NCBI GenBank assembly: GCA_903904685.1
Contig: CAIVDS010000021.1
Coordinates: 52,560-116,559 of the forward strand
Source of the DNA: an uncultured Verrucomicrobiota bacterium
GTDB taxonomy: Bacteria; Verrucomicrobiota; Verrucomicrobiia; Opitutales; Opitutaceae
DNA: 64,000 nt
Direction of reading: 5' to 3'
Shown here: in pieces, positions 55,019-64,000 of the stretch
Layout of the letters: each line of letters starts with the position of its first letter
Numbering within the stretch: the first letter of the stretch is position 1
Position numbers and translations under genes: made by a program
Notes under the pieces: generated by a model
Seen by the model: only the letters and a program-made list of their open reading frames with translations
Databases searched by the model: none
What the model was told of the DNA's origin: nothing

Positions 55019-56124
55019 AAATTCTACAGATTATTCCAGAGATGAACGCCGGCGGTGTGGAACTGTGTGTGCTGGAAACGGCCCGCCACTTGGTCAATCA
55101 CGGCCATGAGGCGATTGTGGTGTCGAATGGTGGACGTCTTGTCGAGGAGCTGCGCAAAGCGGGGGGCCGACATGTTTCGATGCCCGTGCATCGCAAGAGC
55201 GTCGGCGCGCTGCTTCAGGTGCGTCCGCTTCGCCGCCTGCTCATGGCCGAGCGGCCGGACGTCTTGCATATCGTTTCCCGCGTGCCGGGCTGGATCGCGT
55301 GGCTGGCTTGGCGCGGACTGCCCGTTGGCGGGCGACCGCATTTTGTCTCCACGGTGCACGGATTTTATTCCGTAAATATTTTCTCGTCGATCATGACACG
55401 TGGTGAACGGGTGATCGCGGTCTCGGAAAGCATCCGCGACTATATCACGTCAAACTACCCGAGCGCGCCGACGGAAAATATCCGCGTGATTCCAGGCGGC
55501 GTGGAACTGGAACGTTATGCGCGCGGATTCACCCCCGCCGCATCATGGTTGGAAACGTGGCGACGCGAGCATCCGCTGTGCGTCGGCAAGGCACTGCTGA
55601 CGCTGCCCGGCCGCATCACGCGACTCAAGGGGCATGGGGATTTCTTCCAGTTGGTCGCCGGTCTGAAGCGATCGGGCGTACCGGTCCACGGCCTTGTGGT
55701 GGGCGACACGCATCCAAAAAAACAGGCGTATTTGGCCGAGTTGCGCGAGAGAGCGATGGAGTTGGGTGTGGGAGACGACGTGTCGTTTCTCGGACATCGT
55801 AATGACCTTCGCGAAATTCTGGCGGTGAGCGACGTGGTGCTCTCGCTTTCGCAGCAGCCCGAGTCGTTCGGGCGCACGGTGCTCGAAACGCTGGCCTTGG
55901 GGCGGATGTTTGTGGGCTACGATCACGGCGGGGTGGGGGAGCAGTTGCGTAAACTATTTCCTCAGGGTTGCGTGAAGCTTGGGGACCAAGCGGGACTGCT
56001 CGCGACTACGCGGCGTGTTCTGCGCGACCGTCCGACGCCGGCGGCTGTGGGCGAGCCCTATACGTTGGATTGCATGTGCCGGAGCACCGTGGCTGTGTAT
56101 GAGGAACTCGTAACCAATTCTTGA
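55015..56124 (+). CDS. Glycosyltransferase family 4
   Basis: A 369 aa GT-B enzyme. N-terminal acceptor-side motif PEMNAGGVELCVLE; donor-side features LPGRITRLKGHGDFF and SQQPESFGRTVLE, with the conserved Glu of the EX7E motif. It likely adds a sugar to LPS core or a surface glycan. Start overlaps the ELM1 gene stop. Confidence 0.9.
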   Translation: MKILQIIPEMNAGGVELCVLETARHLVNHGHEAIVVSNGGRLVEELRKAGGRHVSMPVHRKSVGALLQVRPLRRLLMAERPDVLHIVSRVPGWIAWLAWRGLPVGGRPHFVSTVHGFYSVNIFSSIMTRGERVIAVSESIRDYITSNYPSAPTENIRVIPGGVELERYARGFTPAASWLETWRREHPLCVGKALLTLPGRITRLKGHGDFFQLVAGLKRSGVPVHGLVVGDTHPKKQAYLAELRERAMELGVGDDVSFLGHRNDLREILAVSDVVLSLSQQPESFGRTVLETLALGRMFVGYDHGGVGEQLRKLFPQGCVKLGDQAGLLATTRRVLRDRPTPAAVGEPYTLDCMCRSTVAVYEELVTNS

Positions 56125-56219
56125 AGCCGCGCGCGTAGATGTTTCATTTCGTGATCAATGCTGTCGTCCCAATTCAACCTTGCTTGTAGCGCGTTGTTGT
56201 TCGCGTTGCGGACGCTGCC

Positions 56220-57161
56220 ATGACGAAGACGATTCTCGTGATCAAACTGGGCGCGCTGGGGGACATGTTTCTGGCGATGGACGCATTCCATGCCTTGCGC
56301 CGTCATCATGCAGGCGACCGCATCGTGCTTCTCACGCGGGCTCCTTTCGCAAAGCTCGCGGCTCGTATGCCTTGGTTTGATGAAGTGTGGACTGATCCCG
56401 CGCCGAAACTCTGGCAGGTGGGCAAATGGCTCGCGCTGCGTAGTCGGCTGCGTGCGGCGGGCTTTGAGCGCGTTTACGACATGCAGTGCAATGATCGGAC
56501 TGCTTTTTATTTTCGTTTGCTGGGGCCAAGGCGCCCGGAGTGGTCGGGCACCGCCAAGGGATGCTCGCACAGGTGCGCGGATTTTCAAAAAGGCGGCGCG
56601 CACGTCACCGAACTTCATCTGCGGATGATCGAAGACGCAGGCGTGCCTCGTGCGGGTGCGGCCAACCTTGGATGGCTGGATGGGGCTCTGGATGAATTCC
56701 GGTTGCCGGCGCGGTTCGTGTTGATCGTCCCTGGCTGCGCCCCGCATCGGCTCTACAAGCGCTGGCCGGCCGAACATTACGCGGAGCTGGCGCGCAGGCT
56801 CGGACATCGCGGGCTCGGAGTATTCGCGGTTGGCACGGCGGTTGACCGCCAGATGATTGATGCGATCCGTGCGCTTACGCCAGAGGTAGTCGATCTGTCC
56901 GGGCGCACCGATTTTGGTCAATTGGCCGCGCTGGCCCGACGTGCCGAGGGCGTGGTGGGCAACGACACCGGTCCCGTGCATATCACGGCGGCGGCGGGTG
57001 CGCCGACATTGGTGCTGATGTCCGGCGTAACCGATCCGGTGCGGATGGTGCCGCGCGGGCCTTCGGTCGGCTGGCTCCGGCGCGAGAATATGGCCGACCT
57101 AGGCGTGGACGAGGTCGAGGCGGCACTGCGGTTGCGTCTCCCTCCCCTCGTTTCGCCATGA
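56220..57161 (+). CDS. Glycosyltransferase family 9 (heptosyltransferase-like)
   Basis: A 313 aa GT9 protein. IKLGALGDMFLAMDAFHAL at the start, PGCAPHRLYKRWPAEHY in the middle, and GNDTGPVHITAAAGAPTLVL, the donor-binding signature. It probably adds heptose or a related sugar to LPS core. Confidence 0.91.
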   Translation: MTKTILVIKLGALGDMFLAMDAFHALRRHHAGDRIVLLTRAPFAKLAARMPWFDEVWTDPAPKLWQVGKWLALRSRLRAAGFERVYDMQCNDRTAFYFRLLGPRRPEWSGTAKGCSHRCADFQKGGAHVTELHLRMIEDAGVPRAGAANLGWLDGALDEFRLPARFVLIVPGCAPHRLYKRWPAEHYAELARRLGHRGLGVFAVGTAVDRQMIDAIRALTPEVVDLSGRTDFGQLAALARRAEGVVGNDTGPVHITAAAGAPTLVLMSGVTDPVRMVPRGPSVGWLRRENMADLGVDEVEAALRLRLPPLVSP

Positions 57162-57264
57162 GTCCGATGGCGACAACACGCTCGATTTTTCTGCATTCGA
57201 CTGTTCAAATTCACGAATGCTATCAGCCTTCACGTTGTTTTGTCGTTATTAGTTTCTTGCAATC

Positions 57265-58305
57265 ATGTTCAATTCCAAGCCCACCTCCATTTTTCTCCAT
57301 TTGAATGAGCAGGGTAGCTTGTGTTTGGGTGACTCGATCATTCACCTTCCCTTTGTGCGCAGCCTTCGCGCCTGGGCGCCTGAGGCGAATATCACGGTAT
57401 TCCCTCGGCGCGGAGGAGTGAAGCTGCTTGATCCAATTTACGGTGCCTATATCACCACGGCGGTCGATGAGTTGCCTTGCGCAGAAAAAGGAGAAAAGTT
57501 CGATTGGGTGTTTGATCTGGTTGGCGAGAATATCAGCACTGCCCGACGATTGCGGCGCGTGGCCCAGAAAAGGTTTTTTTCTACCGCCGCACGAGGCTGG
57601 TTTCACTTTCCGGAGCTGCCATTATATCATGGCAAACATGTGGTGCGAAGGCATCTTCGGCTTTTGAAACAAGCCACCGGATTCAGCCTCGGCTCGTTTT
57701 GGCCTTGGTCGCTGCCGCCGGTTTACTTGCAGCGTGCCGCAGAGCTTTTGCCGGATGGTCCTCGCTACATTGGGATCGCTCCTGGTGCGGGAGATTCTGG
57801 GCGAGATAAACGCTGGCCGATTGATCGGTATGTCGCTCTCGCCAATGAATTGGCGTCGGATGGTTTTGCTCCGGTGTTATTCCTGGGTCCAGATGAGGCC
57901 GGATGGGAATCGAATTTTGATTCAGTGCCATGTGTCCGGTTCCCGGAAGAGGAAAATCGCGCCCGTCGGGATGCGGTTGGCGGTCCCTCTTTAGTGGTCG
58001 CGTTGGCAACTCGCTTGGTTGCCTCCGTCACCAATTGCTGCGGTTCGGGCCACATGTTCGCGCTTGGATCCGAGCCCGTGGTGAGTTTGTTCGGCCCGAC
58101 GAGCTACGAAAAATTCGCCCCTTTTTGCCGACGTGGCGTATGTGTGTTGCCGCGGATCGCCGGTAGCAAACGGATGGAGGACGTCCATCCGGACGATGTC
58201 ATGGCGGCTGTCCGCTGGGCGACCCAACCCATGACGCGAATCAACGGTCCCGCATATCGGCGCGTTTCGTTTCCGGAGATAGATATGAACCGCCAAAGCA
58301 ATTGA
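57265..58305 (+). CDS. Glycosyltransferase family 9-like protein
   Basis: A 346 aa second GT9 homologue. LGDSIIHLPFVRSLRAW and GIAPGAGDSGRDKRWP are recognisable; in the donor-binding site the usual NDTGPxH reads TNCCGSGHMFAL, so an Asp is missing and activity or donor may differ. GC is lower than in the first half of the cluster. Confidence 0.82.
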   Translation: MFNSKPTSIFLHLNEQGSLCLGDSIIHLPFVRSLRAWAPEANITVFPRRGGVKLLDPIYGAYITTAVDELPCAEKGEKFDWVFDLVGENISTARRLRRVAQKRFFSTAARGWFHFPELPLYHGKHVVRRHLRLLKQATGFSLGSFWPWSLPPVYLQRAAELLPDGPRYIGIAPGAGDSGRDKRWPIDRYVALANELASDGFAPVLFLGPDEAGWESNFDSVPCVRFPEEENRARRDAVGGPSLVVALATRLVASVTNCCGSGHMFALGSEPVVSLFGPTSYEKFAPFCRRGVCVLPRIAGSKRMEDVHPDDVMAAVRWATQPMTRINGPAYRRVSFPEIDMNRQSN

Positions 58306-58318
58306 CCATCCATGTCTA

Positions 58319-58915
58319 ATGATTGAAATCGAACAACTAAACTCTTTCCATCGTTTGGCGACCGAGGCATGGCACAAGGGCCTGACTCGTGCGGCCACCG
58401 ATGAGTTTTGGGCGGCCATTGAGGATAACCACGCCAATAATTTTCTGCTTTGGCACGAGGAAGATATAGCCCGACGTCAGGATATTGGCGATGGGCGCAT
58501 CGTGCAGGCCAAGCGTAATATCGACAGTTTCAACCAAGCGCGAAATAATGCGATGGAGCGTATGGATGACTGCATACTCGTTGAATTGGCTCGCGGGGGG
58601 CGCCATGGCAGCCACGGTGGGCTTCATTCTGAGACGCCTGGCATGATGGTAGATCGTCTCTCCATCATGGCATTGAAGGAATATCACATGGCCGAGCAAG
58701 CGATTCGATTGGATGTCACTGAAAATCACCGTGTAAAATGCGCCCAGCGGGTGGTCGTTTTAAGGGAACAACAGGAAGATTTGTCCGAAGCACTTAGCGT
58801 CCTTCTTGAGGATATTCGTGGCGGGCGCAGGCGATTCAAGATCTATCGTCAATTTAAGATGTATAACGACCCAACTTTAAATCCCGAGCTTTATGATGCC
58901 AAAGTCCGCAGATAG
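58319..58915 (+). CDS. DUF4254 protein
   Basis: A 198 aa mostly helical protein. The family signature GMMVDRLSIMALKEYHM is present, along with NNFLLWHEEDIAR and an RQFKMYNDPTLNP tail. DUF4254 genes usually stand beside GT9 genes in LPS loci, as here, which suggests a helper in glycan synthesis; no biochemical role is known to me. Confidence 0.85.
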   Translation: MIEIEQLNSFHRLATEAWHKGLTRAATDEFWAAIEDNHANNFLLWHEEDIARRQDIGDGRIVQAKRNIDSFNQARNNAMERMDDCILVELARGGRHGSHGGLHSETPGMMVDRLSIMALKEYHMAEQAIRLDVTENHRVKCAQRVVVLREQQEDLSEALSVLLEDIRGGRRRFKIYRQFKMYNDPTLNPELYDAKVRR

Positions 58916-59042
58916 CAAAGCAGAGCACTTGATATTCTGCCGACCAAGGCTTGTCCCGAATTTGCCGCTCATCCAGCCAACCGGCTTGCAGGAACGGTTG
59001 CGGATACTGAACATCTGGCTTTGCTGAGGGCCTTGTATTAGT

Positions 59043-60017
59043 ATGGCCGAAACCTCCAGTAATCGTTTGTTGCGTGTGCGACTCACCATGACGGATGTGT
59101 CTGCGGATTGTCATTTGCCCATCCCTGGAGGCGGAAGGATTTTGGATGGATGTGAGTTTGTTGTCAACGCAGCTTGGGATGAGCCTTGTGATTTTTGGAT
59201 AGTGCTAGGCTTTGCATTTCCTGAGGAGCGTGCGGTTGTCGCCCCGCAAAATACGCTCTTTATATGTGGAGAACCGCTCGAAAAGAAACGTTTTCCATTG
59301 GGTTTCTATCGGCAATTTAATCATGTGGTTGATACACATAATTATTCGCGACATCCACGATTGGAACTGCATGCGCAATGTCTTGGTTGGGGTGTTGGTG
59401 GTTTGTATGATCCTCTAGCTGAAATGCCTAGGCCCGATAAAATAAATCGCGTAGGGGTCGTTTGCTCCAGCACAGCGCAGACTCCAGGACAACGCAAACG
59501 ACTGCGATTTTTGGCTTATGTAAAAGAAGCACTAGGAGATCAAATCATGCATTTTGGTCGTGGATTCCAGCCAATTACAAACAAGCTTGATGGCATTTTG
59601 CCTTATAGATACCAACTTGTTCTTGAGAACAGTGTGAGCGATCACTATTGGACCGAAAAGCTGGCCGATGCGTATCTGGGGTGGGGATTCCCAATTTATG
59701 TCGGCTGCCCAAATGTAGATCAATATTTTAGCCCGGATGCATTTCATCGAGTGGATTTGGATCATCCGCAAGAGGCCGTAGCCCTGATTCGACGGTTGTT
59801 GGCTACTTCGGAAAGCCCTCAGGAAATTGAAGCGGTTCGCGCCGCGCGCATGCAGGTATTGACTGAGTATAATCTGATCTTTCGCTGTGCCGCACTGGCG
59901 AGGCGTCACCATCAGAAAGCTCCAAAACAGACGGTGCTGATTCGTAATTATAAATATTTTCGGAAGAGATCCTTGCCCGGTCGGTTGTTGAGCAGGCTTA
60001 ATTCATTATGTAGCTGA
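59043..60017 (+). CDS. Glycosyltransferase family 10 (alpha-1,3-fucosyltransferase-like)
   Basis: A 324 aa GT10 homologue. The donor-binding signature appears as YQLVLENSVSDHYWTEKL followed by DAYLGWGFPIYVG. GT10 enzymes add fucose (or related sugars) from GDP donors. Its stop and the next start share TGATG. GC is markedly lower than genome-typical genes in the window. Confidence 0.85.
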   Translation: MAETSSNRLLRVRLTMTDVSADCHLPIPGGGRILDGCEFVVNAAWDEPCDFWIVLGFAFPEERAVVAPQNTLFICGEPLEKKRFPLGFYRQFNHVVDTHNYSRHPRLELHAQCLGWGVGGLYDPLAEMPRPDKINRVGVVCSSTAQTPGQRKRLRFLAYVKEALGDQIMHFGRGFQPITNKLDGILPYRYQLVLENSVSDHYWTEKLADAYLGWGFPIYVGCPNVDQYFSPDAFHRVDLDHPQEAVALIRRLLATSESPQEIEAVRAARMQVLTEYNLIFRCAALARRHHQKAPKQTVLIRNYKYFRKRSLPGRLLSRLNSLCS

Positions 60018-60949
60018 TGAATTCAATTGCATCTACATCCACTCCGGCCGTTTTATTGTTAGTGTTTAATCGGCCTGATTATTTTAGGCAGTTGATCGAT
60101 GCGCTTTCTATGGCACGCCCCATCCGTGTTTATATTGCGGCCGACGGACCCCGTGCAGGGAATACTTCCGATCAGGAGAAATGCGCCCAAACACGGGAAC
60201 TGATCAAGTTGATCGATTGGCCGGCTCAGATATATACACGGCTGCTGGATGAAAATTTCGGCTGTGCGAAGGCAGTTTCATCGGCCATCACTTGGTTTTT
60301 TGAGCACGAACCGGAGGGAATCATATTGGAGGATGATTGTATCCCAGGTTCGGATTTCTTTCGCTATTGTGCGCAAATGCTGGAGCTGTATCGGGAGAGG
60401 GATGAGGTTATGCATATAAGCGGCTCCAATTTGGGGGCACCTGCCGTTGTTTTTGGCCAGGAATATCACGGGTTTTCAAGCCTGCCTCAGATATGGGGCT
60501 GGGCGACTTGGCGGCGGGCGTGGGTTTACTATCGCTTAGATTTAAAGGAGTCCGAGATTCCCTCTTCGTTTGCTTTTCGGCGGCGAGGGATTGCATTGCC
60601 CCATGCCCATGCCATGAGGAAGACCTTCATAAAGGTGGCTCGTGGTCGTATAAAAACATGGGATTATCAGTGGGTTATGTGGATATTGGTGCGGAATGGC
60701 ATATGTATCATTCCCAGGGAAAATTTGGTCAAGAATATTGGGTTTGGTGCCGATTCCTCCCACACCAGTGATATAAACTCGCCACTTGCCAACATAACAG
60801 TGGGTAGGTTTTGCAACAATGATTATGGCGCCCCCGACCGATTCACTGAAAACAAAGCACTAAACAATTTTTTGGTCACAATAAACTTCGGGCCACAACG
60901 AAGGCTATTTTTGAAGTTCGCAAAAGATTTGATTCGTGGCAGATTGTAG
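60017..60949 (+). CDS. HlpA-like / nucleotide-diphospho-sugar transferase (GT-A)
   Basis: A 310 aa GT-A fold protein. LLLVFNRPDYFRQLIDAL, then ENFGCAKAVSSAI, the DxD-like EDDCIPGSDFF, and the late GWATWRRAW and WDYQWVMW, typical of hemolytic-protein HlpA-like transferases. Probably transfers a sugar in the same surface glycan. Translationally coupled to the GT10 gene. Confidence 0.83.
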   Translation: MNSIASTSTPAVLLLVFNRPDYFRQLIDALSMARPIRVYIAADGPRAGNTSDQEKCAQTRELIKLIDWPAQIYTRLLDENFGCAKAVSSAITWFFEHEPEGIILEDDCIPGSDFFRYCAQMLELYRERDEVMHISGSNLGAPAVVFGQEYHGFSSLPQIWGWATWRRAWVYYRLDLKESEIPSSFAFRRRGIALPHAHAMRKTFIKVARGRIKTWDYQWVMWILVRNGICIIPRENLVKNIGFGADSSHTSDINSPLANITVGRFCNNDYGAPDRFTENKALNNFLVTINFGPQRRLFLKFAKDLIRGRL

Positions 60950-61013
60950 GCTTGCGTTCTAAGCAGAAGGTTAAATACTTAGCCATATGTATATTGCCTT
61001 CCAGTAATTATCG

Positions 61014-61990
61014 ATGCTCGCTAGAATGAAAATCCGATATACCCTTTGCAGGCCGGAGGGCGGGCTCAATGATATGTTGGTGCAAATCTGCGCGTGTTTT
61101 CAATATAGCTTGAGACATTCGCGTGTTTTGATTATAGACACGTTAAATACGGAGACATTCAGGCAACCGTTTGAGAAGTATTTCTATTTTAAAAGCAACA
61201 AGATCACGTCGTTTGAGAAAATGTTCAACTTTAGCCAAGGCGTTTTCTTGGAAAAATTAAGGGTTTTTCCGCCTCATGCGCGACTCCTGAAACCGGAACA
61301 ACCCAAATTTATATCCGGCAAAGGTTATTGTCATAACGGGTGTCCTGTCACATTCGATTTTAGGAGCGATTATAGTGAAGATGTAATCGTGCATCATCAA
61401 TGTGGGGGGGGGCGCCAGCATCTAGTAAAATCCTCTGTTTGATCCGGCTTGAAAAATGGTTGTGTCAAGAATTTGAGGAGAGGTGGACCAAAATCGATGG
61501 AGGTGAAGGTTACACGGGAATTCACATAAGGAACACAGACATGAAATCCGATTTCAAGGGCACGCTTGATGTGATAAAGGCGCTACCAGACCGGGTTTTT
61601 GTAGCTACCGACTCCGCCCAAGTCCAAAATGACCTGGCATGCATCCGGGCAGAAAATTTATACATGTCTAAAATCCCGGATTTTGGCGGAAAGCCGCTTC
61701 ACCATTTTCCGGTGAATGATCTTGAAAAGACCGAAATCACCACCACCGCAATCCTTGATCTTTTGATTCTCGGATTGTCGCGCAAATGCTTGGTCAGTAA
61801 TATCAATTCTGGATATTCCAAGCTTGCTTTGATGCTCCAGCGCAATCCCCGTCTGATACTGAGTATGATAGACAGAAGGAATGTGAGCGAAGTTTTCTAC
61901 CGGCGACTCAGGGCAAGGGTGATACACAACTGGATTTTTAATTTCTGGTTGGCGGCCATATCCCGTTTTAAAGTTGTCCAAGTTCGTTGA
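61014..61990 (+). pseudogene. Fucosyltransferase-like gene split by frameshift at a G9 tract
   Basis: The first frame (from ATG 61014) reads LCRPEGGLNDMLVQICACF and continues to HHQCGGG, then runs into a stop at 61442. The second frame, from the same point, continues APASSKILCLIRLEKW and contains GIHIRNTDMKSDF and PDRVFVATDSAQ, typical of O-/alpha-1,6-fucosyltransferase-like proteins. The break is at a run of nine G (61404-61412); one added G, or two removed, restores a protein of about 326 aa. The gene may be switched off by slippage, mutated, or a sequencing error. Confidence 0.8.
61404..61412 (+). repeat. Poly-G tract (G9)
   Basis: Nine consecutive G within a glycosyltransferase gene, exactly where the two halves of the protein lose frame. 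Tracts of this length are prone to slipped-strand change. Confidence 0.93.
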
Positions 61991-62021
61991 TTCAATTTTT
62001 TGGGCGAGTATATAATTCCAT

Positions 62022-62744
62022 ATGCCTATAAAACCCATCTTGCTGATTCCTGTCTACAGAGGCGGAGCCTACTTTATGGAATTGCTCGCCTCCTTGGATG
62101 AAGCGGGCGATCTTTTTGAGAGAATAGTCGTGAGCTTTAATGGCGATCAGGCGGAGGAAGATGAGCATAAATTAAATAGATCTTTGGTGGGCAGTTTTAA
62201 AAACCTGATCATTATACGGACGCGGAAATCGCTTCCGGCCATCCGCCATATGAGCTTTTTTGTCGACTATCTAAAACGTAACTTCCCTTCAGATAGTCCT
62301 ATTTTTTTATTGGCGCATGACGATGTTTTACTGACTGGGAATCTACGCGGGTTTCTTGCGGCGAAGGGCGACTTTAAAGGGGGCTGCACCCTTGGTGATT
62401 GGATGATATTTTCTGATGCAGAGCACAAGGATGTAAGGCTTGGGACCGCATTTCCGCCTGGTTTGAGTGAAATGACTGCGGTGGATTTTATTCAATGGCA
62501 AACCGCCACAAGCTCCAACTCGATTTTTACCAATATGTCTGGTATGATCGTGTCCTTGTGTGCATTGGCCAAGGTGGCGTGGGTGTATAATCTTCCGCTT
62601 GAGGGGTATGGAGCCCGCTTCGAGTATTGTCTGGCTACATCCAGATATCATTCGAAATTGCTCAGGGCCGATCCTCCGTTGGTAAAGATACGGGAGCATC
62701 CCGGACAAGAGGGAAAAAACGTGCCGGTGGCCGCGTATGGCTGA
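62022..62744 (+). CDS. GT-A fold glycosyltransferase-like protein
   Basis: A 240 aa protein beginning KPILLIPVYRGGAYFMELL, a family 2-like start, with LLAHDDVLLTG as a DxD-type metal site. It ends in IREHPGQEG. The exact family is uncertain. It sits in the low-GC end of the surface-glycan cluster. Confidence 0.75.
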   Translation: MPIKPILLIPVYRGGAYFMELLASLDEAGDLFERIVVSFNGDQAEEDEHKLNRSLVGSFKNLIIIRTRKSLPAIRHMSFFVDYLKRNFPSDSPIFLLAHDDVLLTGNLRGFLAAKGDFKGGCTLGDWMIFSDAEHKDVRLGTAFPPGLSEMTAVDFIQWQTATSSNSIFTNMSGMIVSLCALAKVAWVYNLPLEGYGARFEYCLATSRYHSKLLRADPPLVKIREHPGQEGKNVPVAAYG

Positions 62745-62910
62745 TGAACTTCGCTACAGATTCTGGCTTTTTTTGAATCTGAGGGGAAAGAACTTCAGGC
62801 AGCATATTTTAAGAGGTCCATGGGGGCTCCGCAAAACCCATTCGTTTCTTTGGCACTATATCAAATTCAAGATTCGCCGCCGTCTGCATATCAAAACCAA
62901 ATACGACTGA
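62737..62910 (+). CDS. Small basic protein overlapping the preceding gene
   Basis: 57 aa starting MADELRYRFWLFLNLRGK and ending FKIRRRLHIKTKYD. Strongly basic and aromatic. Its ATG overlaps the preceding stop by 8 bases, which supports translational coupling, and the encoded sequence looks protein-like. It could instead be the C-terminal remnant of the upstream protein after a frameshift. No family recognised. Confidence 0.4.
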   Translation: MADELRYRFWLFLNLRGKNFRQHILRGPWGLRKTHSFLWHYIKFKIRRRLHIKTKYD

Positions 62911-62951
62911 CGTATCTGAAAGGTTGTAAGAACGTCCGAGTATATATAGGG

Positions 62952-63890
62952 TCAAATGACCGATTGTTTCGTGAACGATTGATGCCAGCGGCGCAGTGTT
63001 TGCCCCAAAGTAACGTCCCAGGGGCGTTCGTAAAAGGTTAAAAGGGTCGGATGGATGCAGAGGCGGAGTTCGCCGGGTTTGGCCATCGCTCGATGAAGAT
63101 AGGTGTGCTCGGAAAGGGTTTCGACCACGGGGTCGGCGTTAGGGAGCACGCCGTAGCGGTGGTCGCCTAGGCGTTCGGCGCGGTAGAGCGCGGCACCTCC
63201 GAAGGCGGACTTTACCTTCAACGGGGGCTGGCCCGGACGCAGGCCGGAGTAGCGCTCCCAGTTTTTAAAGATGGCCTCCTGGGTTTGGGCCCCGTCGTGG
63301 TCGAGCAAGGCGTAGGTGTCGTAATAACGATAACCTCTGAGGATTCGTCGATAGCCACGCCCCCGGTAGGCGAGGCCGTTGGCGGTGAGCACGTCCCAAG
63401 CGTTGGCGTCGGCCAGCGCGGCGAAAACGCCTTCCGCAGGCAGTGAGCGGAGGTCCCAATCGACCATGAGGACGTAGTCCGGTTTTATGCCGCTGGCGGC
63501 GGCGGAGCGTTCCATAAGCTCGAGTCCGCGGTTGCGGCAGGCCGCCATCCGGGCGATGCGTTCCTCGCTGAAGCTTGGGACTTTGCGGCTTTTGGCGTGT
63601 TGGTCCAGTTGCAGGTGGATTTCGGGCGAGGCAGCCTGCCAGGCGAGAAGGTCTCGCTTGGTGGAGTCGAGGCTGTCATTTTCGTAGATGGACACGAATG
63701 AGCGGCGGAAATGGGAGCGGATTTGCTCGATCTGCGGGCGCAGGCACTTGAGGCCAGTGGCGCAATCGCGCGCGATGCCGATCACCGCGAGGTTGGAATC
63801 GCGGGCCAGACCGAGGCCTTTGTCGATGCGGCGCCGACCTTCATCCGAGGCATACCATGACGTGAGTTGTCTTTTGGGGAAGATAATCAT
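62952..63890 (-). CDS. Glycosyltransferase, CAP59/GT69-like
   Basis: A 312 aa protein: FVSIYENDSLDSTKRDLLAW, RIARMAACRNRGLELM and YVLMVDWDL, where DWDL is the likely metal-binding DxD, then SAFGGAALYRAERL. This pattern is like fungal CAP59/GT69 mannosyltransferases and bacterial relatives. It faces the rest of the cluster. GC is higher than in its neighbour, so it may belong to an older block. The last 110 bases of the window show no gene. Confidence 0.75.
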   Translation of the reverse strand: MIIFPKRQLTSWYASDEGRRRIDKGLGLARDSNLAVIGIARDCATGLKCLRPQIEQIRSHFRRSFVSIYENDSLDSTKRDLLAWQAASPEIHLQLDQHAKSRKVPSFSEERIARMAACRNRGLELMERSAAASGIKPDYVLMVDWDLRSLPAEGVFAALADANAWDVLTANGLAYRGRGYRRILRGYRYYDTYALLDHDGAQTQEAIFKNWERYSGLRPGQPPLKVKSAFGGAALYRAERLGDHRYGVLPNADPVVETLSEHTYLHRAMAKPGELRLCIHPTLLTFYERPWDVTLGQTLRRWHQSFTKQSVI

Positions 63891-64000
63891 GGGGTGTTGC
63901 GCACGCGCGTCTGATCAGAACCCATTGATTTCCAGCTGGATGCCTGTATTAGGTGGATCGTTCGTTGTATCATATTTCTCAAACAGTTGATGCAGAGGGA

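Overview
The window looks like a chromosomal piece of a high-GC, Gram-negative member of the Verrucomicrobiota, most likely near Opitutaceae. This rests on: the very small basic protein at 47705-47860, a type I know only from Verrucomicrobia and Chlamydiae; a fused lpxC-fabZ gene beside lpxA; lipid A and LPS genes (waaA, a lauroyl-acyltransferase homologue); an exosortase; a GxxExxY gene; and an EF-P with an atypical loop. The phylum is an inference from gene content, not from rRNA, which is absent here.

Layout. (1) 1-15470: a glycan-degradation and sugar-catabolism locus. It holds a GH2 beta-mannosidase (cut by the window edge), a zinc dehydrogenase, two Gfo/Idh/MocA oxidoreductases, a GH38 alpha-mannosidase, an SGNH acetylesterase, a sugar isomerase/epimerase-like protein, a divergent AraC regulator, GH31 and GH95 enzymes. 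No transporter is present. (2) 15648-21957: an accessory zone with a VapBC-like toxin-antitoxin pair, an SBBP beta-propeller protein, a relic of a biotinyl domain, an Eco29kI-type restriction-modification pair of visibly lower GC, three copies of a palindromic repeat, and an exact 21-bp tandem array. (3) 21958-24254: exosortase translationally coupled to waaA. (4) 24807-27395: SNF2-family helicase, preceded by gene debris. (5) 27478-34194: a phosphate regulon: Pho-box-like direct repeats, porin, pstS, pstC, pstA, pstB, phoU. (6) 34250-38141: IS3 relic, a URO-D-family protein, a YihY/BrkB membrane protein and a GYF_2 membrane protein. (7) 38211-50258: housekeeping genes (argS, thymidine phosphorylase, carbonic anhydrase, efp, lpxC-fabZ, lpxA, hisI, tRNA-Arg, DedA, cutA, rpoZ-like, smpB, a lone receiver domain, trmL). 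(8) 50279-52679: oppD and oppF ATPases split by a GxxExxY gene sitting precisely between inverted repeats. (9) 52830-63890: a surface-polysaccharide/LPS cluster with an acyltransferase, ELM1-like protein, GT4, two GT9, DUF4254, GT10, HlpA-like, a fucosyltransferase-like gene interrupted at a G9 tract, a GT-A-like protein and a GT69-like protein; GC falls in its second half.

The least explained signals are the G9 tract in the fucosyltransferase-like gene (possible phase variation), the GxxExxY cassette bounded by 27-bp inverted repeats that supply start codons to two genes, the indel-free 21-bp array, and the family of CCGCGG-centred palindromes around a restriction system predicted to read CCGCGG.
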